From NCBI GenBank assembly GCA_019239975.1, contig JAFAZE010000170.1, positions 1 to 37,293 on the forward strand: a stretch of DNA of 37,293 nt, given 5' to 3'. Numbering within the stretch: the first letter of the stretch is position 1; each line of letters starts with the position of its first letter. Made by a program: the position numbers and the translations under genes. Origin of the DNA: Streptosporangiaceae bacterium. Its GTDB lineage: Bacteria; Actinomycetota; Actinomycetes; Streptosporangiales; Streptosporangiaceae. The notes under the pieces were generated by a model that made no database searches, was not told where the DNA came from, and saw only the letters and a program-made list of their open reading frames with translations. Below are positions 8,467-17,240 of this stretch, in pieces.

Positions 8467-8805
8467 TCAGCCCGTCGGCTTGACATCCGGCTGGTCGCCG
8501 CCGCCCGCGAGCCCCGTCGGCTTGACGTCGGGCGTATTGCCCGCATCGTCCTCGAGCCCGGTCGGCTTCACGTCCGGGCCGTCGAGCCCGGTCGGCTTCA
8601 CGTCCGGGTCCTCTAGCCCCGTCGGCTTCACGTCCGGGCCGTCAAGGCCTGTCGGCTTCACGTCCGGGTCCTCTAGCCCCGTCGGCTTCACGTCCGGGTC
8701 CTCGAGCCCCGTCGGCTTCACGTCCGGGCTCTCCCCCCCTCCGGCGAGTCCCGTTGGCTTGACATCCGGGCTGTCGGAATTCTTTTCGTTCTCCGCTCCT
8801 GACAT
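8467..8805 (-). CDS. Small PDVKPTG-repeat protein downstream of AfsR-like regulator (AfsS-like position)
   Basis: A 112-residue, highly polar protein with no signal peptide, membrane segment or cysteine. After the leader MSGAENEKNSDS it consists of nine exact PDVKPTG heptads. Five linkers are LED or LDG (10-residue period), flanked by longer linkers LAGGGES, LEDDAGNT and LAGGGDQ, and the protein ends on the ninth PTG. ATG 8805 was chosen because a GGGGG ribosome site lies 7-11 bases upstream. It follows the AfsR-like gene on the same strand. In Streptomyces the gene after afsR is afsS, a tiny repeat protein that AfsR activates; this protein has the same placement and repeat character but a different repeat, so function is inferred only. 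Confidence 0.8.
   Translation of the reverse strand: MSGAENEKNSDSPDVKPTGLAGGGESPDVKPTGLEDPDVKPTGLEDPDVKPTGLDGPDVKPTGLEDPDVKPTGLDGPDVKPTGLEDDAGNTPDVKPTGLAGGGDQPDVKPTG
8551..8729. repeat. 30-base tandem repeats inside the PDVKPTG gene
   Basis: The central heptads are encoded by near-identical 30-base units with the core GTCGGCTTCACGTCCGGG on the plus strand. Linker units CTCTAGCCCC appear twice identically. Synonymous positions hardly vary in the centre, whereas the first, eighth and ninth heptads use different codons (for example GGCTTGACATCCGG). That is the pattern of recent expansion of the central block by unequal exchange. Confidence 0.9.
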
Positions 8806-8833
8806 GTTTGAGCCCCCATTCGCTGTATCCGTA

Positions 8834-8869
8834 TGCCGATCCGCCCCGCGGATCGTATAGTTGCCGATC
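8834..8869. promoter_or_regulatory. Palindrome and repeat upstream of the PDVKPTG gene
   Basis: CGATCCGC at 8837-8844 pairs with GCGGATCG at 8848-8855 around CCC. TGCCGATC occurs twice, at 8834-8841 and 8862-8869. On the minus strand TATACG/TACGAT hexamers near 8859-8852 could be a -10 element. The gap is 145 bases, and an A/T-rich patch with the palindrome GCAAATTTGC lies at 8915-8924, so the gene may have its own regulated promoter. No confident -35 box was seen. Confidence 0.3.
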
Positions 8870-8950
8870 GACAGCAGGATACCGGGCGCAACGCGCACGA
8901 TATAAGTAATAAACGCAAATTTGCTACTATGTGGCGGCGGGGTAAGCCAC

Positions 8951-11900
8951 CTATGTCCGCCCTACCGCCTCGCCGAGGGCGGCGAGCTCACGCCTGGCCT
9001 CCGCCGCCTGCGCCCGATCCTCTAGTTCCTCAAATACCTCTAGCGCCCCGGCAAGCAACTCCCGTGCCCGCTCTGGTTTTCCTGCCAGCTTTTGAGCGAG
9101 GCCGAGACGGGCGAGCGTCTCGGCCTGACCGTGCCGGTCGCCGATGGCCTGGCGGATGCCGAGCGACTGCTGAAGGCAATCAATGGCGTCGTTGAGCCTC
9201 TTGAGGCCAAGATATGCATCGCCAATATCGTTGAGTGCGTCCGCCTCGGAATCTCTATCGCCGAGTTCACGGTAGATAACCAGAGCTTGCTGATGATGCT
9301 TGATTGCGTCGTCATAGCGCCCGAGTTCGCAATAAGAGCCGCCCAGAATGCCCAGAACACGTCCCTCGCCGTAGCGGAATTGCGCCTCACGTTGTATGAC
9401 AAGTGACCGGTTCGCCGCGTCGAGCGCTTCCTCGAACCGGCCTAGCTGGAAATAGCTGAATGCGATGTTATTCGCGGCGCGCGCCTCGCCGAGCGGGTCG
9501 CCGAGCAGCCGGTAGGCCGCCCGCGCCTGCTCGAAACAATCGACGGCCTGTTCCATACGCTGCAGGCTGAATGCCATGCCCAGGTTGTTCAGCATCCGTG
9601 CCTCGCCCAGCCGGTCGCCGAGCTTGCGGGCGCTGTCGAGCCCCGTCTCCGTTATCGCAACCCAGTCCGCCCAGTGACTGCGCCGGTATAGATAACTCAT
9701 GGCGGCGGCGGCCAGCTTCCAGGCGATTTCATGCCGTCCGCTTTCGGCGCCCTGGCCGACGGCGACCCGCAAGCCGAAGCGCTCGCTGTCTCCCCACTCG
9801 AGCGCCTCGTCCAGGGTCTCGAGCGGCAGCACGCGCGGCGGCTGCTGGAGTGACTCCAGCGGAACCCGGGCGTGCTGCGGAGATATGACCCGGGCCGCCG
9901 CCTCCGCGGTGTGCAGGTACCAGGTGAGGATCCGGTTGACCGCGTCCTCCCTGTCCTGCTTGGGTTCCTCTGCCTGCGCCCGCTCCTCCGCGTACACGCG
10001 CAGCAGGTCGTGAAAGCGGTACCGGTCGGGAGCCGAGCACTCCAGCAGGTGCGAGTCGACGAGCCCCTCGAGGACATCCGCCGCCTGGTCTTCCGTTTCG
10101 CCGATCAGGGCCGCGGCGGCGGGCAGGCTGATCGTCGGCCCGTGCCACAGGCCCAGGAGCCGGAACGCGCGCGCCGGGTGGACGCCGGAATCCGGCGCCT
10201 GCAGGCTCGCGTAGCTCACCTGGAAGCTGGCGCGCACCTCCAGGTCGCCGGTCCTCAGCTCGTCGAGACGGCGCCGCTCGTTGCGCAGCCTGCTCGCCAT
10301 CGTGGCGATCCGCCAGTGCGGCCGGGCGGCCAGCCGCGCGGCGCAGATCCTGATCGCCAGCGGCAGCCCCGCGCACGCGAGCAGCACCTCCGCCGTGGCG
10401 TCGGGCTCGGCCTCCGGGCGCTCGTCGTCGACGATCCGGGTGAACAGCGCCAGCGCCTCGACGTCGTCCAGCACGTTGAGGTCGACGTGCCTGCTGGTGG
10501 CGAGGCCGGGCATCCGGCCGCGCGTCGTGATCAGCACCGCGCACGACGCGCTTCCCGGCAGCAGCGGCCTGACCTGTGCGGTGTCCCGCGCGTTGTCGAG
10601 CACTATGAGCATCCTGCGGCCGGTGAGCCGGGTGCGGTAGAGAGCGGCGCGCTCCTCGTCGCTGGCCGGGATCCGCACGCCCTCCACGCCGAGATCCCGC
10701 AGGAACCTCGCCAGCACGTCGCCGGGTGCCATCGGCTGCGCGGTCGCGCCGAGCAGGTCGACGTACAGCTGCCCGTCGGGGAACTGGCCGCGGATCTGGT
10801 GTGCCGCGTGCACGGCGAGCGTCGTCTTGCCGAGGCCGCCCGCGCCGGCCACGAGCGCGATCGGGACCGCGCCCGGGCTGCTCGCGGCGCTGTCACGGGT
10901 CAGTATCTCGCGCAGCCGCAGGACATGATCACCACGGCCGGTGAAGTCCCCGATGTCCGCGGGCAGCTGCGCCGGGCGCGGCTGCGCGGGGCCGGCTCCC
11001 TGCTCGGCGGCCAGCGGAGCGGCGATCTCCGCCTCCGCGGCCGGGGCCTGGGCGCCGGGCGCCGGCGGGCTCACCGCGACAGCGCCCACCGAGATCGTCC
11101 CCGGCACGCTGCCGAAGGCGGCATCCGCGGCCGGTTCCTCCGCCGGCTCCGGCGGGGTGGCGGCGCGCCCGGCGTCCGCGCCCGGCGTTCCCCCGGCGGC
11201 GCCCGCCGCCGGGGCGGCGCGGGCCGGGATGTCAGGTACGTCCGCGGCCAGGATCTTCTGGTAAAGCTGCTGCAGCTCGGCGCCCGGGTCCACGCCGAGC
11301 TGATCCGCGATCGCCTCGCGGGCCTGGGCGTACGTGTCGAGTGCCTCCGCATGCCGGCCGGCGCCGTCGAGGGCGCGCATCAGCAGCAGCCACAGTCCCT
11401 CGCGGATCTGGTTTTCCGCCACCAGCCCGCGAAGCTCGGGGATCACCTGGGCGGACCTGCCACACGCCAGGTCGGCCTCCATCCGCAGCTCCAGGGCGGT
11501 GAGCCGGAGTTCTCCCAATCGTTCGGCTTCCGCCTCGATAAGCGCGGACGGCGGGACATCGGCCAGTACCGACCCCCGCCACAGCCCCAGCGCCTCGGTG
11601 AGCAGCCCGGCGGCGCGCTCGGGATCGGCGGCGGCCAGCGCGCGGCGGCCGTCGGCCACCAGCGCCTCGAACCGCCGGGCATCCAGGTCGCCGGGCCCGG
11701 TGATGAGCCGGTAGCCGGGCGCGTGCGTGACCAGCACGCGGCCCTCGGCGTCGCCCATGAGCCCGCGCAGCCGCAGAACATAGATGCTGATGAGGTTCCT
11801 GGCCTTGGCCGGCGGCTGGTCACCCCACAGTTCGAAGATCAAACTGTCGGTCGGCACTATCTGGCCCGCGTTCAGCAGCAGCGCGGCGAGCACCGACTTC

Positions 11901-11974
11901 CACTTGCGCGCCCGGATGCCCTGCCAGTCGTCTCCGGTCGAGACCTCCAGCGGGCCCAGCATGCGGAACCGCAT
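8951..11974 (-). CDS. AfsR-like SARP regulator with NB-ARC ATPase and TPR domains
   Basis: A 1007-residue protein with the three-part layout of AfsR. Residues 1-95 are an OmpR-type winged helix (MRFRMLGPLEVSTGDDW, WKSVLAALLLNAG). About 96-245 form the bacterial transcriptional activation domain (DLDARRFEALV, EALDTYAQAREAI). After an Ala/Pro-rich linker comes an NB-ARC NTPase with Walker A GAGGLGKTT near residue 380, Walker B MLIVLDNARD, LITTRGR, and GLPLAIRI near 536. From about 790 to 990 there are several tetratricopeptide repeats. ATG 11974 fits the family start. Such proteins activate secondary-metabolite or developmental genes when their NTPase and sensor parts release the DNA-binding head. 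No AfsK-type kinase is nearby. Confidence 0.93.
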   Translation of the reverse strand: MRFRMLGPLEVSTGDDWQGIRARKWKSVLAALLLNAGQIVPTDSLIFELWGDQPPAKARNLISIYVLRLRGLMGDAEGRVLVTHAPGYRLITGPGDLDARRFEALVADGRRALAAADPERAAGLLTEALGLWRGSVLADVPPSALIEAEAERLGELRLTALELRMEADLACGRSAQVIPELRGLVAENQIREGLWLLLMRALDGAGRHAEALDTYAQAREAIADQLGVDPGAELQQLYQKILAADVPDIPARAAPAAGAAGGTPGADAGRAATPPEPAEEPAADAAFGSVPGTISVGAVAVSPPAPGAQAPAAEAEIAAPLAAEQGAGPAQPRPAQLPADIGDFTGRGDHVLRLREILTRDSAASSPGAVPIALVAGAGGLGKTTLAVHAAHQIRGQFPDGQLYVDLLGATAQPMAPGDVLARFLRDLGVEGVRIPASDEERAALYRTRLTGRRMLIVLDNARDTAQVRPLLPGSASCAVLITTRGRMPGLATSRHVDLNVLDDVEALALFTRIVDDERPEAEPDATAEVLLACAGLPLAIRICAARLAARPHWRIATMASRLRNERRRLDELRTGDLEVRASFQVSYASLQAPDSGVHPARAFRLLGLWHGPTISLPAAAALIGETEDQAADVLEGLVDSHLLECSAPDRYRFHDLLRVYAEERAQAEEPKQDREDAVNRILTWYLHTAEAAARVISPQHARVPLESLQQPPRVLPLETLDEALEWGDSERFGLRVAVGQGAESGRHEIAWKLAAAAMSYLYRRSHWADWVAITETGLDSARKLGDRLGEARMLNNLGMAFSLQRMEQAVDCFEQARAAYRLLGDPLGEARAANNIAFSYFQLGRFEEALDAANRSLVIQREAQFRYGEGRVLGILGGSYCELGRYDDAIKHHQQALVIYRELGDRDSEADALNDIGDAYLGLKRLNDAIDCLQQSLGIRQAIGDRHGQAETLARLGLAQKLAGKPERARELLAGALEVFEELEDRAQAAEARRELAALGEAVGRT

Positions 11975-12698
11975 CAGGCCAGCCCGTCCGGGTGCACGAT
12001 CTCCGCCTCCCAAGCTGTAGAAAAGCGGGATGGCCGGGCACCGTTGAGAGCTGCCCCGCCCCGGCTCCGGCGAGGACGCGGCCTCCGTTCCCGGGCCGGT
12101 CAGTAGGTCTACTTAATCATGACTCAATCCAACCGTAAATCCACAGGTGCAACCCTGTGCGTACCTGCTGCTCGCGCCCACTGGCCAGGGCATGGCGCAC
12201 AGCGCCGGGCAGGCGGGGATGGCGGCACAGCGCCGGCCGGCGGGACGGCCGCCGGAATTAAGCGCGCGGCGTCCGGCCGCCGGGCGCCGCTCAACCGAGA
12301 CGTAACCAGGGTCTGACACGCTCATTCCAGTTCGGGAGAACGAGGACCCCTGGGGGGCAAGGGTCCCGTGCCGTGCCGGAGGGCTTAGCGGGGGCGCCGT
12401 CGGGCAAGGCACGGGACCCGGCCGGCAGGCTAGCGGCGCGCGCCGGGCGGCGGAACGCCGGTGAGCGTCCGGGACACCCGCCCGCCGAACCGGGGAAATG
12501 GCGGGTCGGGACGCGGTCCTGGTCCAGGGCAGGGACCGGCTCTGGGTCCAGGGCCGCCCGGGCAAGACGCGGGGGTGGGGGTATATCGCCGGCGTCCCCG
12601 GCCTCTGGCGGGGGCGGGGGCGCCGGTCTCCACCGGACCGGTCCTGCGGAGTTCCGCCCACCCGAGCCCTGGCCGCCTGAGCCCTGCCCGCCTGAGCT
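11975..12698. other. 724-base gap without a recognisable gene
   Basis: Upstream region of the AfsR-like gene and downstream region of prs. It contains an AGTAG-GT-CTACT inverted repeat at 12102-12113 in a locally A/T-rich patch (12096-12145), which would suit the regulator's promoter. It also has a long stem, GGGTCCCGTGCC at 12361-12372 pairing with 12408-12419 around a 35-base loop. Open frames cross it on both strands, but none has a ribosome site, familiar motifs or normal composition. Confidence 0.5.
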
Positions 12699-13685
12699 CT
12701 AGCTCTGCCCGTCGAACAGGCTGGTCACCGAGCCGTCGCTGAACACCTCGCTGATCGCCCGCGCGAGCAGGGGCGCGATCGACAGCACGGTCAGCTTGTC
12801 GATCCGCTTCTCGTGGGGCACCGGCAGCGTGTTGGTGATGACGACCTCGCTGATCCGCGAGTTCTTCAGGGTGTCGATCGCCGGCCCGGACAGCACGCCG
12901 TGTGTGGCGGCGACTATCACCCGGTCGGCGCCCTGGTCGAACAGCGCGTCCGCGGCCTTCGCGATCGTCGAGCCCGTGTCGATCATGTCGTCCACGAGGA
13001 TGCAGGTCCTGCCGGACACCTGCCCGACCACCTCGAAGACCTTGACCTGGTTGGCGACGTCCGGGTCGCGCCGCTTGTGGATGATGGCCAGCGGGCAGCC
13101 CAGCCGGTCGGTCCACCGTTCGCACACCCGCACCCGGCCCGCGTCCGGCGCCACGACGGTCACGTCCGGCACGTTCAGCCTGTTCTCCAGGTAGCCGGCG
13201 AGGATCGGCAGCGCGAACAGGTGGTCGACCGGCCCGTCGAAGAACCCCTGGATCTGCGCGGTGTGCAGGTCGACCGCCATCAGCCGGTCGGCTCCCGCGG
13301 TCGCGAATAGGTCCGCCATCAGGCGGGCCGAGATCGGTTCCCGCCCGCGGCTCTTCTTGTCCTGGCGCGCGTAGCCGAAGAACGGCGCGACCACCGTGAT
13401 CCGCTTGGCCGACGCCCGTTTCAGCGCGTCGACCATGATCAGGTGTTCCATGATCCACTCGTTGATCGGGGCGGTGTGGCTCTGCAGCACGAACGCGTCG
13501 CAGCCGCGGACCGACTCGAGGAAACGGACCATGATCTCGCCGTTGGCGAAGTCGTAGAGCCGCGCCGGGGCGCGCTCGATGGCCAGGCAGTCGGCCACCT
13601 CGTCCGCCAGCTGCGGATAAGCCCGCCCGGCGAAGAGCATGAGCTTCTTCTGGCTGGGCGCCGTCATGTGGCTGGGCGCCGTCAT
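12699..13685 (-). CDS. prs: Ribose-phosphate pyrophosphokinase
   Basis: A 328-residue class I PRPP synthetase (ribose 5-phosphate + ATP to PRPP + AMP), feeding nucleotide, His and Trp synthesis. Motifs seen are FANGEIMVRFLESVRGCDAF, PFFGYARQDKKSRGREPI (ATP loop), DLHTAQIQGFF, VVAPDAGRV, and the PRPP-binding loop CILVDDMIDTGSTIAKA. Two in-frame ATG codons exist because the first 18 bases are duplicated (MTAPSH then MTAPSQ). I take the outer one, 13685, 5 bases after the glmU stop, where a purine-rich site lies upstream. glmU-prs is the conserved actinobacterial pair. Confidence 0.96.
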   Translation of the reverse strand: MTAPSHMTAPSQKKLMLFAGRAYPQLADEVADCLAIERAPARLYDFANGEIMVRFLESVRGCDAFVLQSHTAPINEWIMEHLIMVDALKRASAKRITVVAPFFGYARQDKKSRGREPISARLMADLFATAGADRLMAVDLHTAQIQGFFDGPVDHLFALPILAGYLENRLNVPDVTVVAPDAGRVRVCERWTDRLGCPLAIIHKRRDPDVANQVKVFEVVGQVSGRTCILVDDMIDTGSTIAKAADALFDQGADRVIVAATHGVLSGPAIDTLKNSRISEVVITNTLPVPHEKRIDKLTVLSIAPLLARAISEVFSDGSVTSLFDGQS

Positions 13686-13686
13686 G
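13651..13686. repeat. Perfect 18-base tandem duplication at the prs start
   Basis: 13651-13668 and 13669-13686 are identical. Each unit contains one start codon, so prs has two in-frame ATGs 18 bases apart and would begin MTAPSHMTAPSQ. The duplication moves the inner ATG away from any ribosome site, which favours use of the outer one. Confidence 0.9.
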
Positions 13687-13690
13687 CCGC

Positions 13691-15139
13691 TCACCCGGGC
13701 TCTCCCTTTTTTTCTGCCGAACGAGCGCGGGCAGCCGCCTCGGCGGAACCGGTTCCCGCGCGGTTGCGCTCGGCCCACTCCTGCGAATTGTGCTGGCGCC
13801 CGCGGGCGATTCCCAGCGCTCCTGGCGGCACGTCCTCGGTGATGGCCGACCCGGCGGCGGTGTACGCGCCATCCCCGACGGCCAGGGGGGCCACCAGCAC
13901 GGTGTCGCTGCCGATGAAGACGTGATCGCCGATCGTGGTGCGGTGCTTGGCCACGCCGTCGTAGTTCGCGAAGATCGTGCCCGCGCCGACGTTGACATGC
14001 TCGCCTATGTCCGCGTCGCCGACATAGGACAGGTGGGGCACCTTCGAGCCCCGGCCGACGCTCGAGTTCTTCAGCTCCACGTAGGTCCCGATGTGCGCGT
14101 TCCCGGCGATCCGGGTCCCCGGCCGCAGGTACGCGTACGGGCCCACGCTCGCCCCCGGGCCGATGTCCGCCTGCCGGCAGACCGCGCAGGTGACCGTGGC
14201 GTTCTCGCCGACGCTGGTGTCGGTGAGCACGCACCCGGGCCCGATCCGTGCCCCGGCGCCGATGACGGTGCGGCCCTCCAGATGCGTGCCGGGGCCGATC
14301 TCGGCGTCCTGCCCCATGGACACCTCCGCGTCGACCCAGGTGGTGGCCGGGTCGACGATCGTGACGCCCTCGCGCATCCAGTGCTCGAGCAGCCGCTGGT
14401 TGTAGATCCGGCGGGCCTCGGCGAGCTGCACGCGGTCGTTGATGCCCTGGATCTCGCCGGGGTCAGCGGCCGGCACGGCGGCGACAGCGTACCGGTCGCC
14501 GCGCAGGATCGTCACCACGTCGGTGAGATACTCGTGGCCCTGCGCGTTGTCGGTCGTCACCTGCTTGATCGCGTCCGAGAGCAGCGGGCCGCCGAAGGCG
14601 TAGCAGCCGGAGTTGATCTCATCGATCGCGCGCTCGGCCGGGGTCGCGTCCCGCTCCTCCACGATCCGGGTGAAGGCACCGGAGGTATCCCGCACGATCC
14701 GCCCGTAGCCCGACGGGTCGCTCACCCGCGCGGACAGCACGGTGACCGCGTTTCCCGCGGCGTGGTGCGCCTGGACCAGCTGGCGAAGCGTCTCGCCGCG
14801 CAGCAGCGGCATGTCGCCGTAGGTCACCACCACGGTGCCGGGAATGACGCCGACCGCCTCGGTGACCATCCGGACGGCGTGCCCGGTGCCGCGCTGCTCC
14901 TCCTGGATGACGACGAGCGCCCCGGGTGCCAGCCTCGCCACCTCGGCGCCGACCTGGTCGCGGCCGTGGCCGGCCACCACGATGAGCCGTTCGGGCTGAA
15001 GATGAGCGGCGGCCGCCAGCGCGTGCCCGAGCATGCTGCGCCCGCACAGCCGATGCAGCATTTTCGGGGTCCGCGACTTCATGCGCGTGCCCTCGCCCGC
15101 GGCGAGGACGATGACAGCAGCCGGGCGACTCTCGCTCAC
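13691..15139 (-). CDS. glmU: Bifunctional GlmU: N-acetylglucosamine-1-phosphate uridyltransferase / glucosamine-1-phosphate acetyltransferase
   Basis: A 482-residue enzyme making UDP-N-acetylglucosamine for peptidoglycan. The N-terminal nucleotidyltransferase domain begins AAVIVLAAGEGTRMKSRTPK and has EEQRGTGHAV and TYGDMPLL. The C-terminal left-handed beta-helix (from about residue 250) has hexapeptide repeats, the acetyltransferase block VPHLSYVGDADIGEHVNVGAG, IFANYDG and IGSDTVLVAP. GTG 15139 (MSESRPAAVIV) is preferred, with GAGGAG 10 bases upstream; an in-frame ATG at 15172 would add 11 residues. The stop is 5 bases before prs. The 224 bases upstream carry no recognisable gene. Confidence 0.96.
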   Translation of the reverse strand: MSESRPAAVIVLAAGEGTRMKSRTPKMLHRLCGRSMLGHALAAAAHLQPERLIVVAGHGRDQVGAEVARLAPGALVVIQEEQRGTGHAVRMVTEAVGVIPGTVVVTYGDMPLLRGETLRQLVQAHHAAGNAVTVLSARVSDPSGYGRIVRDTSGAFTRIVEERDATPAERAIDEINSGCYAFGGPLLSDAIKQVTTDNAQGHEYLTDVVTILRGDRYAVAAVPAADPGEIQGINDRVQLAEARRIYNQRLLEHWMREGVTIVDPATTWVDAEVSMGQDAEIGPGTHLEGRTVIGAGARIGPGCVLTDTSVGENATVTCAVCRQADIGPGASVGPYAYLRPGTRIAGNAHIGTYVELKNSSVGRGSKVPHLSYVGDADIGEHVNVGAGTIFANYDGVAKHRTTIGDHVFIGSDTVLVAPLAVGDGAYTAAGSAITEDVPPGALGIARGRQHNSQEWAERNRAGTGSAEAAARARSAEKKGEPG

Positions 15140-15363
15140 GCGCCAAGGTCTCCTCGGGTATCGCGCCGACATGTTCCTGGGCTCCGGTGTTACCGGTGTT
15201 TACCCGCCCCTCACCGGCAGGATACCGTCCGGTCGCCATAACCGTCCGGCAGGACAGCATCGCGTGCGGCAGGCATGAGGCAGGCGGCGGCGCCGGTCAG
15301 CGCCACAAGAAAGGGTACGGCACCTGCCCGGCAGCGCCGGGCCGCGCCGCAGTCCCCGCCGGG

Positions 15364-17214
15364 TCAGGCCGGCCGGTTACTCCGCCCGGCCGGCCCGGGC
15401 CCGCGTTCCCTGCGCCCCGGGCCCGGCTCCGCGACCATGTCCGGGCTGACCAGCTCGCCCGGCTCGAAGCCGCCTTCCGCCGCGCCGGCGGCCATCTCGG
15501 AGCCCAGCGACTCGTGCACGGCGAGCGCACGCTTGCGGCGGCCGGTCAGCAGCGACGCGATCGCGGCGATCACGTTCGCCGCGATCGCGAACGCGAAGGC
15601 CACGCCGAGGCCGTCGTGGAACGGCGCGGTGATCAGGTGCGGGAAGAACTCCCGCCCGGCCACGTACGCGGCGTGCGCATACGGCAGGTGCGACAGCAGC
15701 GGGCCGAGCAGCTGCTGCATCGGGTTGTAGCCGAGGAACGCCGCGAACAGCACGCCGATCGGCGGCAGGTGGGAGAGGGCATGCGCGGCCGGTGCCGGGA
15801 TGCCCTGCGCCGTCAGGCCGCCGAACATGGCGGACGGCAGCGACCGCGACAGCCCGGCGACCATCAGCGAGAAGAAGATGCCGATCGACAGCACGAACGC
15901 GGTGTTCATGAACGTCGCGATCATGCCGCCGGCCGCGCCGCGCTGGTTCGCCGGCACGGCGTTCATCATCTCGGCTCGGTTGGGCGAGGTGAAAAGGCCC
16001 GACCCGAAGCCGTTGAGCGCGACGATCAGCGCGAACACCCAGTAGGAGAAGTCCACCGGGAGGAACAGCAGGAGGACGAAGCTCAGCGCCGTCAGCAGCG
16101 CGCCGCCGACCGTGAACGCCTTCGCCCCGAACCGGTCGGACAGCACGCCGGACGTCGGCGCGGAGACGAGGAAGCCGATGGTCAGCGGGACCAGGTAGAT
16201 GCCGGCCCACAGCGGGGTCTGGCTGAAGCTGTACCCGTGCAGCGGCAGCCAGATGCCCTGCAGCCAGATGATCAGCATGAACTGCATGCCGCCGCGGCCC
16301 AGTGCCAGCATCAGGTTCGCGAGGTTGCCCATGGCGAAGGCCCGGATGCGGAACAGCGACAGCCGGAACAGCGGCTCGGCGACCCTCGTCTCGACGAAGC
16401 CGAACAGGATCAGCGCCGCCACGCCGCCGAAGATGCCGGCGAGCACCCACGGGTTGGTCCAGCCCATCGGGTGGCCACCATAGGGCAGCAGGCCGTAGGT
16501 GATGCCGGCGAGGATCGCGATCAGGCCGGCCGCGAAGAGGAAGTTGCCCCACCAGTCCATCCGCGCGTGCTTCCTGGTGCCGATGTCGCGCAGCATGAAA
16601 TACGCCCAGACGGTGCCGAACGCGCCGATCGGAGCCGACACGAGGAACACGTAGTGCCAGTTGACCGGGCCGAGCACGCCGCCGAGCAGCAGGCCGATGA
16701 ACGAGCCCGCGATGGCCGCGATCGAGTTGATGCCGAGCGCGGTGCCGCGCTGGTTGGACGGGAACGCGTCGGTCAGGATCGCCGTGGAGTTGGCGAACAG
16801 GAACGCGCCCCCGATGCCCTGCACGACGCGCCAGACGATGAGCCACATCGCGCCGGCCGTGCCGTGCATCCAGGTGAGGGTCAGAAAGATCGAGGCCACG
16901 CTGAAGACCGCGAACCCCATGTTGTACATCCGGACCCGGCCGAACATGTCGCCCAGCCGGCCGAACGACACGACCAGCACGGCCGACACCACGAGGAAGC
17001 CCATGAACATCCACAGCAGGTAGCTCGTGTTGCCCGGGCTCAGCGGGTTGAGCCCGATGCCGCGGAAGATGTCCGGCAGCGCGATCAGCACGATCGACTG
17101 GTTGATCGTGGCCATCAGCACGCCCAGCGTGGTGTTGGACAGCGCGATCCACTTGTAGTGCGGCCCTGTCTGCCCGGCGGCCCGGCCTGCCGCCACCTCG
17201 GAATTCGCCGCCAT
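15364..17214 (-). CDS. DHA2-type MFS drug exporter
   Basis: A 616-residue major facilitator with about 14 hydrophobic segments, matching the 14-TM DHA2 group of proton-coupled drug exporters. It has NTTLGVLMATINQSIVLIALPDI in the first helix, the loop motif GRLGDMFGRVRMY after helix 2, RVVQGIGGAFLFANSTAIL in the fourth-helix region, and PSNQRGTALGINSIAAIAG in helix 5, close to the antiporter motif C. A long polar C-terminal tail (about 60 residues) ends the protein. ATG 17214 has AGGAG just upstream. Three copies of a 14-base element lie 27-77 bases upstream, suggesting a dedicated repressor that is not encoded beside it. Substrate unknown. Confidence 0.93.
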   Translation of the reverse strand: MAANSEVAAGRAAGQTGPHYKWIALSNTTLGVLMATINQSIVLIALPDIFRGIGLNPLSPGNTSYLLWMFMGFLVVSAVLVVSFGRLGDMFGRVRMYNMGFAVFSVASIFLTLTWMHGTAGAMWLIVWRVVQGIGGAFLFANSTAILTDAFPSNQRGTALGINSIAAIAGSFIGLLLGGVLGPVNWHYVFLVSAPIGAFGTVWAYFMLRDIGTRKHARMDWWGNFLFAAGLIAILAGITYGLLPYGGHPMGWTNPWVLAGIFGGVAALILFGFVETRVAEPLFRLSLFRIRAFAMGNLANLMLALGRGGMQFMLIIWLQGIWLPLHGYSFSQTPLWAGIYLVPLTIGFLVSAPTSGVLSDRFGAKAFTVGGALLTALSFVLLLFLPVDFSYWVFALIVALNGFGSGLFTSPNRAEMMNAVPANQRGAAGGMIATFMNTAFVLSIGIFFSLMVAGLSRSLPSAMFGGLTAQGIPAPAAHALSHLPPIGVLFAAFLGYNPMQQLLGPLLSHLPYAHAAYVAGREFFPHLITAPFHDGLGVAFAFAIAANVIAAIASLLTGRRKRALAVHESLGSEMAAGAAEGGFEPGELVSPDMVAEPGPGRRERGPGPAGRSNRPA

Positions 17215-17240
17215 GTGCTCCTGCAGCCCCCAACGCCCCT

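Noticed and set aside
8551..8729. CRISPR-like regular 30-base repeats
   Set aside because: There are no unique spacers; the units are contiguous, in frame, and encode PDVKPTG heptads with a normal start and stop.
8467..8805. RiPP precursor with multiple cores
   Set aside because: The repeats look core-like, but no modification enzyme, protease or dedicated exporter is adjacent, and there is no leader/core boundary. Kept only as an alternative to the AfsS-like reading.
9872..12106. Plus-strand 744-codon open frame opposite the AfsR-like gene
   Set aside because: Antisense shadow of a protein with clear domains; composition is Arg/Gly/Gln-rich and no motif or ribosome site was seen.
12113..12661. 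Minus-strand 182-codon frame in the gap after prs
   Set aside because: No ribosome site, Pro/Arg-rich low-information translation, no familiar motif; it spans an inverted repeat.
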